Shown piece after piece: positions 1 to 9,722 of a DNA stretch of 64,000 nt. Every line of letters begins with the position of its first letter. Positions within the stretch are counted from its first letter, which is position 1. The notes beneath the pieces were generated by a model, which ran no database searches, had not been told where the DNA came from, and saw only the letters and a program-made list of their open reading frames with translations. The stretch is from Stentor roeselii. Lineage: Eukaryota > Ciliophora > Heterotrichea > Heterotrichida > Stentoridae. A program made the translations under genes and the position numbers. The stretch lies in the NCBI GenBank assembly GCA_006503475.1, contig RSEH01000082.1, positions 102,479-166,478 of the forward strand, given 5' to 3'.

Positions 1-1137
1 ACTGAAGACTTGAACCGTAGAATTCTTTTGAAAAGGCGGAGGAGTTTTAGTTTCTTCCCTCAAAACCTGTTCAACTTCCTTATTCCTCCTTCTAATCTGC
101 AAAGGACTTAAAGAAGAAGCAGTATCCTCCGCAATAAACTTCCACATAGCAACCCTAGACTGAATCTCCATTTCCTTAACAAGAATCTTCTCTTGTATAT
201 ATCTAACAGTATCCTCTCCTTTAACCCTTTTATAAAAATCAGCTTTAAGTATGCAAAGAACCTTTGCACTCTGCGAGTTACAAATGCAAGAAAACCTTCT
301 AACCTCATCTTGATTTTCTTCAACACCAAAAAGTTCCCCAACTCCAACTTTCGCAATATTAGCGACTTGAACCAAATTTTTCTGCAAAGCTTTCGATCGA
401 AATTTGACGATTTCTACATTATCCGAATAACATTCATTATAAATCGCATTTTTTTTCCTTCCATCCTGAACCACAATTCTCTTCTGAAACAAAAACTCTC
501 CTTCAGTAACTAAAAAAACCTCATTAACAGCTTCACCTTCCTTATAAACAACCTGATTTTTAAAAAACTCTTTTTCTTTAAAGTTGTAAGTTAATTTCGC
601 GAGACTTCCTTTCGTAATTCCTGAAAAAATAGGAAGAGTTTTAAGGAAAGTGACGACATTATTTCTCTTATCTCTCACTACTTTTGCAATCATTCTATTG
701 TAATCAGCTTTTTCTAATGTGAGGAAGTGTGAGTTAACCTTACATTTGACTGAAGCTTGTCGAGGTTTCGAGCTTTCCAAGGCGAGTTCTCCAAAACTAG
801 CACCTTTTCCGAGTTCAACGACTTCAGACATTTTAAACTCGCCTGTCAGTTCATCTTTTTTCGGAATCTCGATACCGACTTTTCCGGAGAGAATTAAGTA
901 AAAGCAGGTACCTGTATCGCCTATGTTGAACAGGTAGTGCTCTGAGGCGCAGAACTCGTAGGACAGGAACTTGCAGCAGATCTGATGCGCTGTTTCTCCA
1001 CTGAGCTCGATGATGTTTTGGAATACTTTCGAGTTCCGAGTCAGGTCTTGTAACTCGAGGATCTCTGCTGGGCTGCGGTCGTTTGGCTTCTTTTTGCATA
1101 TTAATTTGACTTTATGGAGAAAGCTTTCATCTTCCAT
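1..1137 (-). CDS. Double cyclic-nucleotide-binding domain protein (3' end outside window)
   Basis: An open frame of 379 codons runs from ATG at 1137 leftwards off the window edge, so the C terminus is missing. The first cNMP-binding domain (about residues 70-150) carries the phosphate-binding cassette GASFGELAL followed by KPRQAS, the FGELA...PRxA pattern of cAMP-binding PKA regulatory subunits. A second domain (about 170-300) begins NQVVYKEGEAVNEVFLVTEG but has VGVGELFGVEEN with no PRxA, so it may not bind nucleotide. No kinase domain or PKA inhibitor site is visible in the part present. Likely a cytosolic cAMP/cGMP sensor. It is divergent from the S1/P1 nuclease gene, with 160 bp between the starts. 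Confidence 0.85.
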   Translation of the reverse strand, partial: MEDESFLHKVKLICKKKPNDRSPAEILELQDLTRNSKVFQNIIELSGETAHQICCKFLSYEFCASEHYLFNIGDTGTCFYLILSGKVGIEIPKKDELTGEFKMSEVVELGKGASFGELALESSKPRQASVKCKVNSHFLTLEKADYNRMIAKVVRDKRNNVVTFLKTLPIFSGITKGSLAKLTYNFKEKEFFKNQVVYKEGEAVNEVFLVTEGEFLFQKRIVVQDGRKKNAIYNECYSDNVEIVKFRSKALQKNLVQVANIAKVGVGELFGVEENQDEVRRFSCICNSQSAKVLCILKADFYKRVKGEDTVRYIQEKILVKEMEIQSRVAMWKFIAEDTASSLSPLQIRRRNKEVEQVLREETKTPPPFQKNSTVQVFS

Positions 1138-1297
1138 GAGATTATTGAATGATATTCTTGAAATTTTTTATTCTTTATTAGAATATTTTAGAACTTTATA
1201 GTTCCTGAAAGTTTAAGTTCTTATTAAAATTTTAGTGAAATAAAAAGTTGAATATTTTATGAAAAGTTTTACTCTGGTGCATTAAATCGCTTGATAA

Positions 1298-2158
1298 ATG
1301 TGGAAAGTTTACCCACTCATCTTTCTTTTATCTGGAGTCCAGGCCTGGTGGTGTCAAGGTCACATGCTAGTCGCGATGATAGCCCAAATCGACTTATCAA
1401 CAACAGACCCAAAGGCTTTCAAAGAAGCTAATTCCATAGTCTCAGTGCTCAACGGTTCCTTATCTCACAACCTGTCAAACTCGTTCGTGGAAACAGGCTG
1501 CTGGGCAGACGACCTGAAGACCTTCAACGTAACCTACTTAAACAACGGTCACTTCTACGACATGCCTTACAACCCAGAAGGCCTTCTATCGACAAGCATT
1601 GGAGGAATCAACATCTTGGAGTCCTGGGCAAGTGCAATGGCGACTTTAACAAAAGAAACTTTAGAATCCGCTCCTTTCGAGACATCATTTTCCCTTCGTT
1701 TTCTGATTCACCTGGCAGGTGACATTCACCAGCCTCTTCATTGCACGATGTTGTGGAACAGTCAGTTCCCAAAGGGCGACCTTGGTGGAAACTTCTTTAA
1801 AATTCCTTTCAGCAGCGATATAAAACAACTCCATGCCTTTTGGGATTCAGGCGCTGGACAACTCAAAGACGACCCAGTCCGCCCCTTGAGTCAAGACAGT
1901 TGGAACAGTTTATTTGCCATTGCTGAGAACATCATGCATAAATTTCCTCGTTCTAGCTTTTCAAATGAACTTAAATTGAAAAATCCTGCTGATTGGTGCC
2001 TGGGCAGCTTTGAAGACGCAGTTGAATTCGCTTATGATGGAGTCACTCAAAATCAGCCTCCTTCTCAGGAATATATCGATCGGGCTTGGCAGGTCATTCA
2101 AGGACGCATCGCGCTTGGAGGGTATCGACTTGCTGATACTTTAAGCTCGCTTTATTAA
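1298..2158 (+). CDS. Secreted S1/P1-type zinc nuclease
   Basis: 286 aa, normal length for the S1/P1 family, which cleaves single-stranded DNA and RNA and acts as a 3'-nucleotidase using three zinc ions. A signal peptide of about 16 residues ends at VQA, exposing an N-terminal Trp as the family requires. The zinc ligands are all visible: the mature N-terminal W with H five residues later (WCQGH), D in CWADD, H in NGHFYD, H-x3-D-x5-H in HLAGDIHQPLH, and H-x3-D in HAFWD. It is probably secreted or lysosomal, for nucleic acid scavenging from food. The stop lies 10 bp from the stop of the convergent gene. Confidence 0.95.
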   Translation: MWKVYPLIFLLSGVQAWWCQGHMLVAMIAQIDLSTTDPKAFKEANSIVSVLNGSLSHNLSNSFVETGCWADDLKTFNVTYLNNGHFYDMPYNPEGLLSTSIGGINILESWASAMATLTKETLESAPFETSFSLRFLIHLAGDIHQPLHCTMLWNSQFPKGDLGGNFFKIPFSSDIKQLHAFWDSGAGQLKDDPVRPLSQDSWNSLFAIAENIMHKFPRSSFSNELKLKNPADWCLGSFEDAVEFAYDGVTQNQPPSQEYIDRAWQVIQGRIALGGYRLADTLSSLY

Positions 2159-2168
2159 GTTAGAAATT

Positions 2169-2969
2169 TTATTTATTATTTTTTGGGTTTTTTTCTTCGG
2201 ATTTGATTTCGTTGAAAATTCCTTTTGTGTCTTTTCCGCAGATGTAACATTTTGGACTGTGGGCGAATTGCTCCATTGAACATTTCAGGCAAAATTCGTG
2301 TTTGCAGAGAGTTGTGATTTCTTTGGGACCTTCGCATTTTAAACAACCTTTTTCTTTTAGTTCTGGTGGAGGGTTTGAGGGTTCTAGGTCTTTTAGATCT
2401 AAGGCTTTTTTTCTTTTTAATTCTTGGTCTTTTTCCCATTCTTTTTCGAGTTCCCAACCGGTTTTTAACTCGCTTCGGTCATGCACGAAGATGCAGGATT
2501 CTCCGTATCCGCAGTACCCGCTGATACGCCAGTCTTTGCATAGTCCGTAAGAGTAGTCGAATCTGCAGGTAGCTTTCAAGTGAGAAGGTGCCTTAACTGG
2601 TCCGAGACTTCCTGTGAACTTCGAAGCTCTTATTGAGGACTCTGACTTTTCAGCATATTGAGCGTAAGCCTTTTGTCCTCGATAAACAGAAGCTGACAAT
2701 TCCCCTGAAAAAATTTTGGATGAGAGTGACTTTTGGGTCAGGGCTGCTGTTATCGGACAGTCATCTGGATCAATAGATAAAATTTCAGATGGGTTTATTG
2801 TTATGTCTTCACATGGGGTATAGGAAAATAAACTTTTGGACGGGTTTGATGAAGGAAGAGATGTAGTGAGAGGTGTCGATTTTGGAGTAATTTTGGGTTC
2901 TGAGGACTGGTCATCGATTGAAAGTTTTTGCCTTTTTTGACGTTTTGTGAAAGAAACATTTTCAGACAT
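2169..2969 (-). CDS. CWC24: CCCH + RING zinc-finger splicing factor, RNF113/Cwc24 family
   Basis: 266 aa. A low-complexity N-terminal half is followed by a CCCH zinc finger (GLCKDWRISGYCGYGESCIFVH; about residues 142-164) and, after a charged linker, a RING finger (about 208-245) with CLKCEG, CKHEFCLKC and CYICGK. This order and spacing are those of yeast Cwc24 and metazoan RNF113, which bind the spliceosome before the first splicing step and, in animals, have ubiquitin ligase activity. Expected to be nuclear. The stop is 10 bp from that of the nuclease gene, so the two 3' UTRs must overlap or be nearly absent. Confidence 0.92.
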   Translation of the reverse strand: MSENVSFTKRQKRQKLSIDDQSSEPKITPKSTPLTTSLPSSNPSKSLFSYTPCEDITINPSEILSIDPDDCPITAALTQKSLSSKIFSGELSASVYRGQKAYAQYAEKSESSIRASKFTGSLGPVKAPSHLKATCRFDYSYGLCKDWRISGYCGYGESCIFVHDRSELKTGWELEKEWEKDQELKRKKALDLKDLEPSNPPPELKEKGCLKCEGPKEITTLCKHEFCLKCSMEQFAHSPKCYICGKDTKGIFNEIKSEEKNPKNNK

Positions 2970-3240
2970 TTCGAGATTATTAAGAAGACTTCTATTAGCA
3001 TGAAAATAGTTATATAAGAAATCATTAGCTTCAAATGATTTGATTTAATATTCAAAGTTAATTATTTTAATTAAGAGACTATAAAAGACTTCTATCTAAA
3101 TGAAAGAACTAATAAAATTAACACAAAACATAAAAAATGATTATCTTGAAACAATTTAATTCTAATATTTCAAGAATATTCAAAAGCCTATATTCAAAAT
3201 TTTAATTAAACTTCATCCTAAATCATCATGACTCTTAAAA

Positions 3241-4434
3241 ATGATAATTTCAAGGCTCCTTACCCGCTCCTTAAAAAACCAGAGATTTTTTTCATCTCTT
3301 CAAAACATCCAAGATCTCCGTTTAAAAATCGATTCCTTTATGTCCCAGAAAGACCTGCCGTCAGTAGAGTCTCATCTACTCACTCTAATGTCATCACTTC
3401 CATCCTTATCAAGTAAAGAAACCCAAAACCTTTCAAAGTACCTCCTAACCTACGGACAATCAATGGCCTCGCTTAATAAGTCCTCTTTAGCGAATCAGCT
3501 CGCCTTGAAATCTCAATCTTTGATAGACTCTTTGGAAGAACCATCACTAGTGATTACCTTTACAATGTACTCCCTTTGCATCTTCAGCTTGACTGAAAGT
3601 TACTCAGAGGCGCTGAGTCTTTTAGAAAGTAAGAAAAATCTTGCATCTGCTCTTGAGACTAGTAAGTTGAAAGGTGATTTTTTTGAGAATCTTGGAAAGC
3701 TAAAAATGCAGCTTTCTGATCTTCATGGGGCTCTATCCAATTTTTCAGAAGCTTTTTCTATATTTTCAGATTTAAACGACAAATTTTCAGTCTTTCGATG
3801 CCGTGTTTACATGTCAGTGATCCATCACAAGTCAGGTTCAACAGATTCTGCAAAGCATGAGATGAGTCTTTGCACTACATACCTCCTCCAAGAAAAGTTC
3901 ATACTTAAAGGTGAATCACTTGAGCCAATAAGTCTCTGGCTAATCAATCTAATCACTTTCGCTGCAGACCCTTCAGATCAACAAAAAACCATTCAAAACA
4001 TTTTAACCGCTTTCGAAAGTCATCCAATCGACTCACAATTTTCACTATTCGAGAATTTTTTAGAAACCATTCAAAAATCAAAACAAAAAAAACTAGGAGT
4101 CTTCATCAGTCAGTTATTTTTGCAGTTTCTTCAAAAAAACTACCAAGAAAAGCCAGGGACAATAGCAAGAGCGTTATATTTCGCTGCAAACGAGCAGGCC
4201 AAAGCAGGAGCCTTCTCCTCAGCGATTCAACTTGCAGAAGACTGTTTAAAAATCCAAGAGCGCATAGGACACAAGTACAACATGGCAATGACATTAAACC
4301 TTTTAATGCAGATCCAAATGCGAAACGACGACTGGAACTCAGCTTATTCCTATTTAGAACGTTTTGGAAAAATCGCAAAAGAAACAGGTGACGAATCTTT
4401 ATTAAAATTATACTCAGACTACAAGTCACTTTAA
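3241..4434 (+). CDS. TPR-like repeat protein, possibly mitochondrial
   Basis: 397 aa. The chosen ATG gives an N terminus rich in Arg, Ser and hydrophobics with no acid (MIISRLLTRSLKNQRFFSS), which fits a mitochondrial presequence. The rest is helical and repeat-like, with TPR-type pairs such as LHGALSNFSEAFSIF and, near the C terminus, two clear units (ARALYFAANEQAKAGAFSSA and YNMAMTLNLLMQIQMRNDD). No enzymatic motif is seen, so it is most likely a scaffold or assembly factor. Its function is unknown. It converges on the phosphodiesterase gene with 15 bp between stops. Confidence 0.8.
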   Translation: MIISRLLTRSLKNQRFFSSLQNIQDLRLKIDSFMSQKDLPSVESHLLTLMSSLPSLSSKETQNLSKYLLTYGQSMASLNKSSLANQLALKSQSLIDSLEEPSLVITFTMYSLCIFSLTESYSEALSLLESKKNLASALETSKLKGDFFENLGKLKMQLSDLHGALSNFSEAFSIFSDLNDKFSVFRCRVYMSVIHHKSGSTDSAKHEMSLCTTYLLQEKFILKGESLEPISLWLINLITFAADPSDQQKTIQNILTAFESHPIDSQFSLFENFLETIQKSKQKKLGVFISQLFLQFLQKNYQEKPGTIARALYFAANEQAKAGAFSSAIQLAEDCLKIQERIGHKYNMAMTLNLLMQIQMRNDDWNSAYSYLERFGKIAKETGDESLLKLYSDYKSL

Positions 4435-4449
4435 AAAAGTCTTAATTTA

Positions 4450-6597
4450 CTATAAAGAAGTCAATTTTATTGTGTCTGAAGTCACTGGCTGGGTAGCTCT
4501 TCGTGATTTTTGAACATTTTCCCAGAATTCAATGTTTTTTTTCAGTTCTTCTAGGACTCGGTTGATTGTTGCACTGTTTAAAAACTTGGTCCAGACCTCG
4601 AATAGTGGAAGACAAATGTTTCTTAAAAAACCGGCTTGGGACTTGCCGATGTTCGTGTTTGACCTGTCACAGTACATTGAAATTGGATACCCTCGGGATT
4701 TTTCCATGTCTCCTTGCTTGAAAAACTCCTCCATTAGAAGCTTTGTCCACTTTTGGTGAAGGTCAGTGTATTTCGCACTGTGGCCTATATCTGCTGTTTT
4801 CAATGCTGCTGAAAAAATTAAAAGTTTGTCGTCGAATTTGTCGAGGTTCAGGTCGTTTAAAATCGTTGAACGGGTTCGAAAACGACCTAGAATTTCGAAG
4901 TGCTTTGCCATGTCGGTTGAAAGGATCATTTCGATTATGATTTTACGGGTTAACACCCAGTTTTCAATGTCTAGATGGATGAAAAGGTCGTGGCCTGGAC
5001 GTGTCATGATTTGGAATATAAGGGAACAGTGCATGTTTTCTAAGACACTTGAGTCGTTGTATTGAATACTCAGCAAATCCCTAGTTAAAATCAAGTACCT
5101 TGCATTGAGTCCAGGATGTGCAACATCATGTCCCAGTGCAGCAACAATAGAAGCCATAGTTTCAACCGGGTTCAAAAACTTGTAAATTTCGCTATTAATA
5201 TAAAAATACATCAAAGAATGAGTAACATCAGCACCATGACAAGCATTATGATAAGGCGAGTCACGATAAGCATCTTCTAAAGCATTAAAGTACTTATCAA
5301 CCACCTCATCAATAACCTGAAAGCGACTACCAAGTCGATACTTATCAAACAAGTACTTCCCAATGATCCCGACACTTTTTCCAGTAGTTTCAAAAACGAA
5401 CCAAATATCAAAACTCCAATTTTTTCCAACACTTTCCAAGACACCAGCGAGTTCTTCAATGCCATAAACATGCTGAGTTGACTGCTCCAAGACACTCACA
5501 GACGTATAAGCTCTTGAAAACTCATTTGTTGAAAGGACTTCCTGGTAGTTTTGCAAGATGAACTCACGGTCTTCCTCGTCTTTTACATGATTTTCAAGCA
5601 TTATGCTGCTTTCTAGAGACCCGTGGCCGACTATTCGCTTGATTCTTTGGATGTTTAAAAGGGATTCTTTTAGCTTTTCTTTGATGTCTTTGAACATTAT
5701 CGCCTTTACTGCGAATTTTATGTCAGTTTTCACCTTTTCGCACATGTGGATCAGGTGCTCGGTCTCGGTTTGGAAGTCTTTTAAATGAGACTTTTCTAGG
5801 TCGACTCCTGAGAAAATCACCTGCTCTTCTTTGAACTTTCGCCAAAAGATTACTTTTGATCGAAGGCAGTTCAAGTGTACCTCGACTAGTTGGTAGATTA
5901 GATAGATGCAGACTATGCAGCACTCACTGAGTTTACTGTAAAGCCCTACCTGTGCAAAAGCAAGATTTGAAACTAAAAACAAGATAATAGCATGGATGAC
6001 TGTAATAAAATAATGAAAAAAATCATCAAGTAAAACACTTCTAGTCAAATACGAAAAAGTGAGCAAAGCTAAGGCAAAGGGCAGTGAGTTATTCGAATAG
6101 TCTATATTTAAGAATCTCGTCAAAACTTTATCATCACAAAGAATAAAAAAAGTATCTACCAAAACAGCAAAAGCCGTGAAAAGTCCTTTACTAATAAGTA
6201 AATACATTCTTTTTCTCCTCATCATCCAAAGGATCCAAAAGTTTCCCATCAAAAGAACAACTAAAATAATAAACTGTGAGCAAAACTGACTTGTTGAAGT
6301 ACTATTCGAAGAGTAAATCAAAATTGAGAAGCTCGCCAAAGAAACAAAGAGAAGAGTCGAGATGATATAATAAAAAATAATCACAGTTTTGAACTCTGCT
6401 GACCAAGCCTCTTGGGTTTTATCAAGAAACTGTTCTTTGGTGAAAAGAATCTCAAGCTCCTTGTCCAAGAAGTTCAAAGTATTCGGGTTAATCGGAATAG
6501 CAGAGCTTTCATATTTTTGATTGTCCAGCAAAGAGTAAGCCGAGGACTTCGACTGTCGGAAAAGGTTGATTTCAGCTTCTGTTACTTTAGATATCAT
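4450..6597 (-). CDS. Membrane-bound 3',5'-cyclic nucleotide phosphodiesterase (class I)
   Basis: 715 aa. The N-terminal part (about residues 70-250) has six hydrophobic segments, then a helical linker (about 255-400) and a class I PDE catalytic domain. Metal-site motifs are intact: YHNACHGADVTH near residue 450, ALGHDVAHPG near 493, and ADIGHS near 604. The glutamine switch region is NIGKSQAGFL near 652. It hydrolyses cAMP and/or cGMP; specificity cannot be read from the sequence. A six-helix membrane domain fused to a PDE is a ciliate and other protist arrangement. The start is 62 bp from the divergent start of a double cNMP-binding protein, suggesting shared regulation of a cyclic-nucleotide module. 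Confidence 0.93.
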   Translation of the reverse strand: MISKVTEAEINLFRQSKSSAYSLLDNQKYESSAIPINPNTLNFLDKELEILFTKEQFLDKTQEAWSAEFKTVIIFYYIISTLLFVSLASFSILIYSSNSTSTSQFCSQFIILVVLLMGNFWILWMMRRKRMYLLISKGLFTAFAVLVDTFFILCDDKVLTRFLNIDYSNNSLPFALALLTFSYLTRSVLLDDFFHYFITVIHAIILFLVSNLAFAQVGLYSKLSECCIVCIYLIYQLVEVHLNCLRSKVIFWRKFKEEQVIFSGVDLEKSHLKDFQTETEHLIHMCEKVKTDIKFAVKAIMFKDIKEKLKESLLNIQRIKRIVGHGSLESSIMLENHVKDEEDREFILQNYQEVLSTNEFSRAYTSVSVLEQSTQHVYGIEELAGVLESVGKNWSFDIWFVFETTGKSVGIIGKYLFDKYRLGSRFQVIDEVVDKYFNALEDAYRDSPYHNACHGADVTHSLMYFYINSEIYKFLNPVETMASIVAALGHDVAHPGLNARYLILTRDLLSIQYNDSSVLENMHCSLIFQIMTRPGHDLFIHLDIENWVLTRKIIIEMILSTDMAKHFEILGRFRTRSTILNDLNLDKFDDKLLIFSAALKTADIGHSAKYTDLHQKWTKLLMEEFFKQGDMEKSRGYPISMYCDRSNTNIGKSQAGFLRNICLPLFEVWTKFLNSATINRVLEELKKNIEFWENVQKSRRATQPVTSDTIKLTSL

Positions 6598-6659
6598 TAT
6601 TTTGAGTATAAATGGTTTTTAGGTCTTATCATTTAATATGAGCAGTTTATTCAATAATC
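6598..6659. promoter_or_regulatory. Shared divergent promoter region, PDE / cNMP-binding protein
   Basis: Only 62 bp of AT-rich DNA separate the start codons of the phosphodiesterase (minus) and the cNMP-binding protein (plus). Any 5' UTRs and core promoters must fit here or extend into coding DNA. No specific factor-binding motif is recognised. The promoter role is inferred from position. Confidence 0.45.
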
Positions 6660-7748
6660 ATGGATAATGACTTCGAAAAAGCTATCAAAATACTTGAAAA
6701 GCCTGAAAAGTTATTCGAAGACCTGGAATTTCTGATTTACTTTCTTCAGCAATACGAAGAGCTTAGGAAGTACTTTAGACTACTCAACCCAGTGATGCAG
6801 ACCTCTTTATGTAGACAGTTTTCAGTAAGTTTGAAGCAAAAGTCAGAAATTTTAATCAAACAAGGTGAAAGTTTTTTGTTTTTGATCCTGGTGCTTCAAG
6901 GTGCGATTTCTTCATATGACGGTAAAAAATTTATGTCAAAGATTGGTGCAGGTAAGTCGATAGGGGAGCAGGAGATACTAAAAAATCACCCCTCATCATT
7001 TACCTACATTGTTTCCAGTCCCAAGGCAGTTCTTCTCACCCTTGAAGCTTCAAACTTTTTAACTTATTTATCTGAACCACTTTTAAAGGCAAGCGAGTCA
7101 AAGTTGGTTTATCTAAGAATGTTAATCCCAAACCTTCACAAATTATCAGCCTTTGTGCTCGAAAAGCTGATGCAAGGTCTAAAAGTCGTTCACTACTTCA
7201 AAGGAGAGACAATCGTCAGTAAATCCTCCGTCTGCGAGCACTTACTCCTCGTCGTAGAAGGCGAGGCTTCCCTCATCGATACTTCAGGCCCCTACCCAAA
7301 GGAAATCATGAGAATGGCTAAAGGAAGTACATTTGGCGAAGAAGGATTATTTTTAAACATGCCAAACGACTTTTCTATGAATGCGAAAACTGACGCTGTT
7401 ATCGTTTTTCTCAGAAAAACTGATGTTTTAAGCTCATTTCCTGAAAGTGTCATCAGAACTTTAAAGGCCAACTGGGAATTCAAGAAAATGCAGAGACCTC
7501 AGGTCCAAACAAATGAAAATGACCTCGGCTTTCCACTGGCATCGAATTATGCGAAGAGAAAACTCGCTGCTATTGTTTCGAGGTCCAATCGACTTAGTCC
7601 GAGTAGACTCTTGGACTATCATCAGAAACTTTATGGAGATTTCAAAGAAATGTTAACGGAAATGAGAGATACTAGTCCTAAAAGGATTGCCTTGCCTAGC
7701 ACACGCAGGTCTCTTGAAGAACGACGAATGTCTTTTTCTTTTGGTTAA
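6660..7748 (+). CDS. Double cyclic-nucleotide-binding domain protein
   Basis: 362 aa. Two cNMP-binding-like beta barrels are visible: the first (about residues 50-140) has EILIKQGESFLFLILVLQG and IGAGKSIGEQEIL; the second (about 165-270) has KGETIVSKSSVCEHLLLVVEG and GSTFGEEGLF. Both keep the barrel and the GE of the phosphate-binding cassette, but neither has the PRxA arginine of PKA. Nucleotide binding is therefore plausible but unproven, and it could be a structural cNBD protein of the axoneme. The C-terminal tail is basic and Ser-rich (RRSLEERRMSFSFG), a possible kinase target. It is divergent from the PDE gene. Confidence 0.85.
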   Translation: MDNDFEKAIKILEKPEKLFEDLEFLIYFLQQYEELRKYFRLLNPVMQTSLCRQFSVSLKQKSEILIKQGESFLFLILVLQGAISSYDGKKFMSKIGAGKSIGEQEILKNHPSSFTYIVSSPKAVLLTLEASNFLTYLSEPLLKASESKLVYLRMLIPNLHKLSAFVLEKLMQGLKVVHYFKGETIVSKSSVCEHLLLVVEGEASLIDTSGPYPKEIMRMAKGSTFGEEGLFLNMPNDFSMNAKTDAVIVFLRKTDVLSSFPESVIRTLKANWEFKKMQRPQVQTNENDLGFPLASNYAKRKLAAIVSRSNRLSPSRLLDYHQKLYGDFKEMLTEMRDTSPKRIALPSTRRSLEERRMSFSFG

Positions 7749-8800
7749 TCTTATTATTATAGAATGGTCTTAAGGTTGATTATTTTAATGATTAGATTGA
7801 ATTGGATTTTGTTATTATTCTTTGTCAAGATTTTTTGATGCAGATTTTCCTGTCTAGATAATAGTATATCATGATACTTTTAACTAGATAATAGTATTTC
7901 ATGTGGTATTTGAACTTGAATTAGCAGTAGATGATTTAATATATCCTTTTCTGATAACGGATTATCGTTAGGATTAATTGGTTTATAGAAATTTTTATTA
8001 ACGGATTGTCATTTTATATGATTTAAATTATAGCTTTCTGATAAGGAAATGATTCAAGGCTTTCAAATATAAAGTGATTAGATTTCTTTGGGTTATTCCT
8101 TATTTAATGCCATTTAACGCAGATCTAGTCACATCAAAGATCTTTAGAATTATATAAGAAGCTAAACAAAGCTTAAGTAACCATATTCTTTATGCATGAA
8201 TCAACTCTGTTAACTTTAAATAGTTTACACTTTAAAATAACAAAATATTTTATCTGTTTCTATCTAATTTTAATAATGACGATAGTTTAAGAGTTTAAAA
8301 ATTCCGCAAATTTATAAATTGACTGATTTTGATATGTTTAATTTAATTTTATTAATCTAACAAAACACATTCTATTCATTAAAAATCAATCCAGTAAATT
8401 TAAATTATATAAAATTAGGCGAATGTTCACTGTGATATTTTAAAAGTTTCAATGCTACAATCTCATTCAGTTAATTTATGTAGTCCATATTCTTAAATTT
8501 GTAAAAATGCTTAATTTGAAATTAAAAATCTCTAAATATTCAAGTATAATTTAATCTCAAACCCAAAATCTTCAGTATTGAGGTCCAAAAATTTTAAAAA
8601 TCCCATCTCAGGAATATTTTCCAAATACTAAAATCATAATATTTACTTTTCATAGAAATACTTTCAATTTTATTATTAACAAAAACCAATCTTGTTTATT
8701 CAGAAAAATACATCATAGCCATTACTAAAAATAATAGAATATTCACTCTAATTTCCAGTTAAAATATCATAAACCTTCATTAAAAAAATAAAAAACATAA
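7749..8800. other. Gene-free AT-rich spacer
   Basis: About 1.05 kb with no credible frame on either strand. The left end is G/T-rich and the right end A/C-rich, as in other spacers here. It contains a short direct repeat, listed separately. No RNA gene is recognised. Confidence 0.6.
7854..7903. repeat. Two 20-bp direct repeats, 30-bp period
   Basis: Units at 7854-7873 and 7884-7903 both read CTAGATAATAGTATnTCATG, differing at one base, with 10 bp between them. Each lies in the 3' flank of the cNMP-binding protein gene. Their function is unknown; they may be a local slippage product. Confidence 0.7.
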
Positions 8801-9715
8801 TTATCTATTCCCTTCATTTTTTCCAGTCCTTCTCTGAACCCAATCGCTGATTTTAGCAGAAATTTCAAAAACAGCATCTTCAAAAACAATGCTGTGAGGT
8901 CTTCCAGGGTACATCAAAAGTGTTTTATCCTCAACCTGCACTTTTTTCATAAACTTCATAACCTTATCAATACTAGTAACTTTATCATCCGATCCCTGTA
9001 TAAGTAAAAGTCTAGAAGTAACAAATTTTATCGATTTTCTAATTTCTTTCATAGCATTTAAAGTCGCAGCAGAGGTTCCAATACGAATCCTTCCATTGTA
9101 ATAGAAAGGGTTTTCAAGAATATACTCATGAAGGTGTTCATTTCGACTAGTACGAAACGGGTCACTTTTATAAACAGGGTAAGTAGGACAACAAAAAGCA
9201 AGACAGTTGCTAAGAGACCTAACAACCGATTCAAAACGGCTATTGATTCCTAGAGCAGGATTTATCAATATCACGCCAGAAATCTTCTCAGGAATTCTAA
9301 TAGAAACCTGAGTAACAACAGCAGCTCCTAAACTTCCTCCCATCAAAAACAACGGCAATCCTGGGTACAACTGTTGAATCAAACTAATATACTCCAAAGT
9401 ATCATCAATCAAATCATCAATCGAATGAATATACCCTCGAATCCCTTGAGACTTCCCATGTCCTCTGAAGTCATAAGCCAAGACTTCACAGCCAGTCCCT
9501 GCAAGTTCTTTTGCAATGAAGCCAGTCGGTTGAGAGTAAGAGTTCAAGCCATGCAAAGAAAGCAAGACACACTTAGGACTCTGAGCAGGAAACCGATAAG
9601 TATGCAGTTCAAGTCCTTCCTTGGTAATAAGCCTAGTCCAGTTTTCATCAGGGAAAAGCACAGAAATGCCAGGAATGTACTTCTTGTACTTTTCTATCAG
9701 GTCTTTCTCTTCCAT
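8801..9715 (-). CDS. Alpha/beta hydrolase, monoacylglycerol-lipase-like
   Basis: 304 aa when started at the ATG at 9715. An upstream ATG at 9733 would add six residues but would overlap the divergent kinase gene. The oxyanion region is LLSLHGLNSYS and the nucleophile elbow is MGGSLGAAV (GxSxG). The strand before it has YDFRGHGKSQGIRGY, typical of monoglyceride lipase and lysophospholipase. The acid and base are likely the Asp in IQGSDDKVTS and the His in YPGRPHSIVF. It would release fatty acids from glycerides or lysolipids. It is soluble, with no signal peptide. Its start codon is only 7 bp from the start of the kinase gene. Confidence 0.9.
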   Translation of the reverse strand: MEEKDLIEKYKKYIPGISVLFPDENWTRLITKEGLELHTYRFPAQSPKCVLLSLHGLNSYSQPTGFIAKELAGTGCEVLAYDFRGHGKSQGIRGYIHSIDDLIDDTLEYISLIQQLYPGLPLFLMGGSLGAAVVTQVSIRIPEKISGVILINPALGINSRFESVVRSLSNCLAFCCPTYPVYKSDPFRTSRNEHLHEYILENPFYYNGRIRIGTSAATLNAMKEIRKSIKFVTSRLLLIQGSDDKVTSIDKVMKFMKKVQVEDKTLLMYPGRPHSIVFEDAVFEISAKISDWVQRRTGKNEGNR

Positions 9716-9722
9716 TATAAAA
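9716..9722. promoter_or_regulatory. Seven-bp gap between divergent start codons, reads TATAAAA
   Basis: The whole interval between the hydrolase ATG (minus) and the kinase ATG (plus) is 5'-TATAAAA-3'. It matches a TATA box by sequence, but is too close to both ATGs to act as a normal one unless the mRNAs are essentially leaderless or one start is wrong. I list it because of the geometry, not as a proven promoter. Confidence 0.3.
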
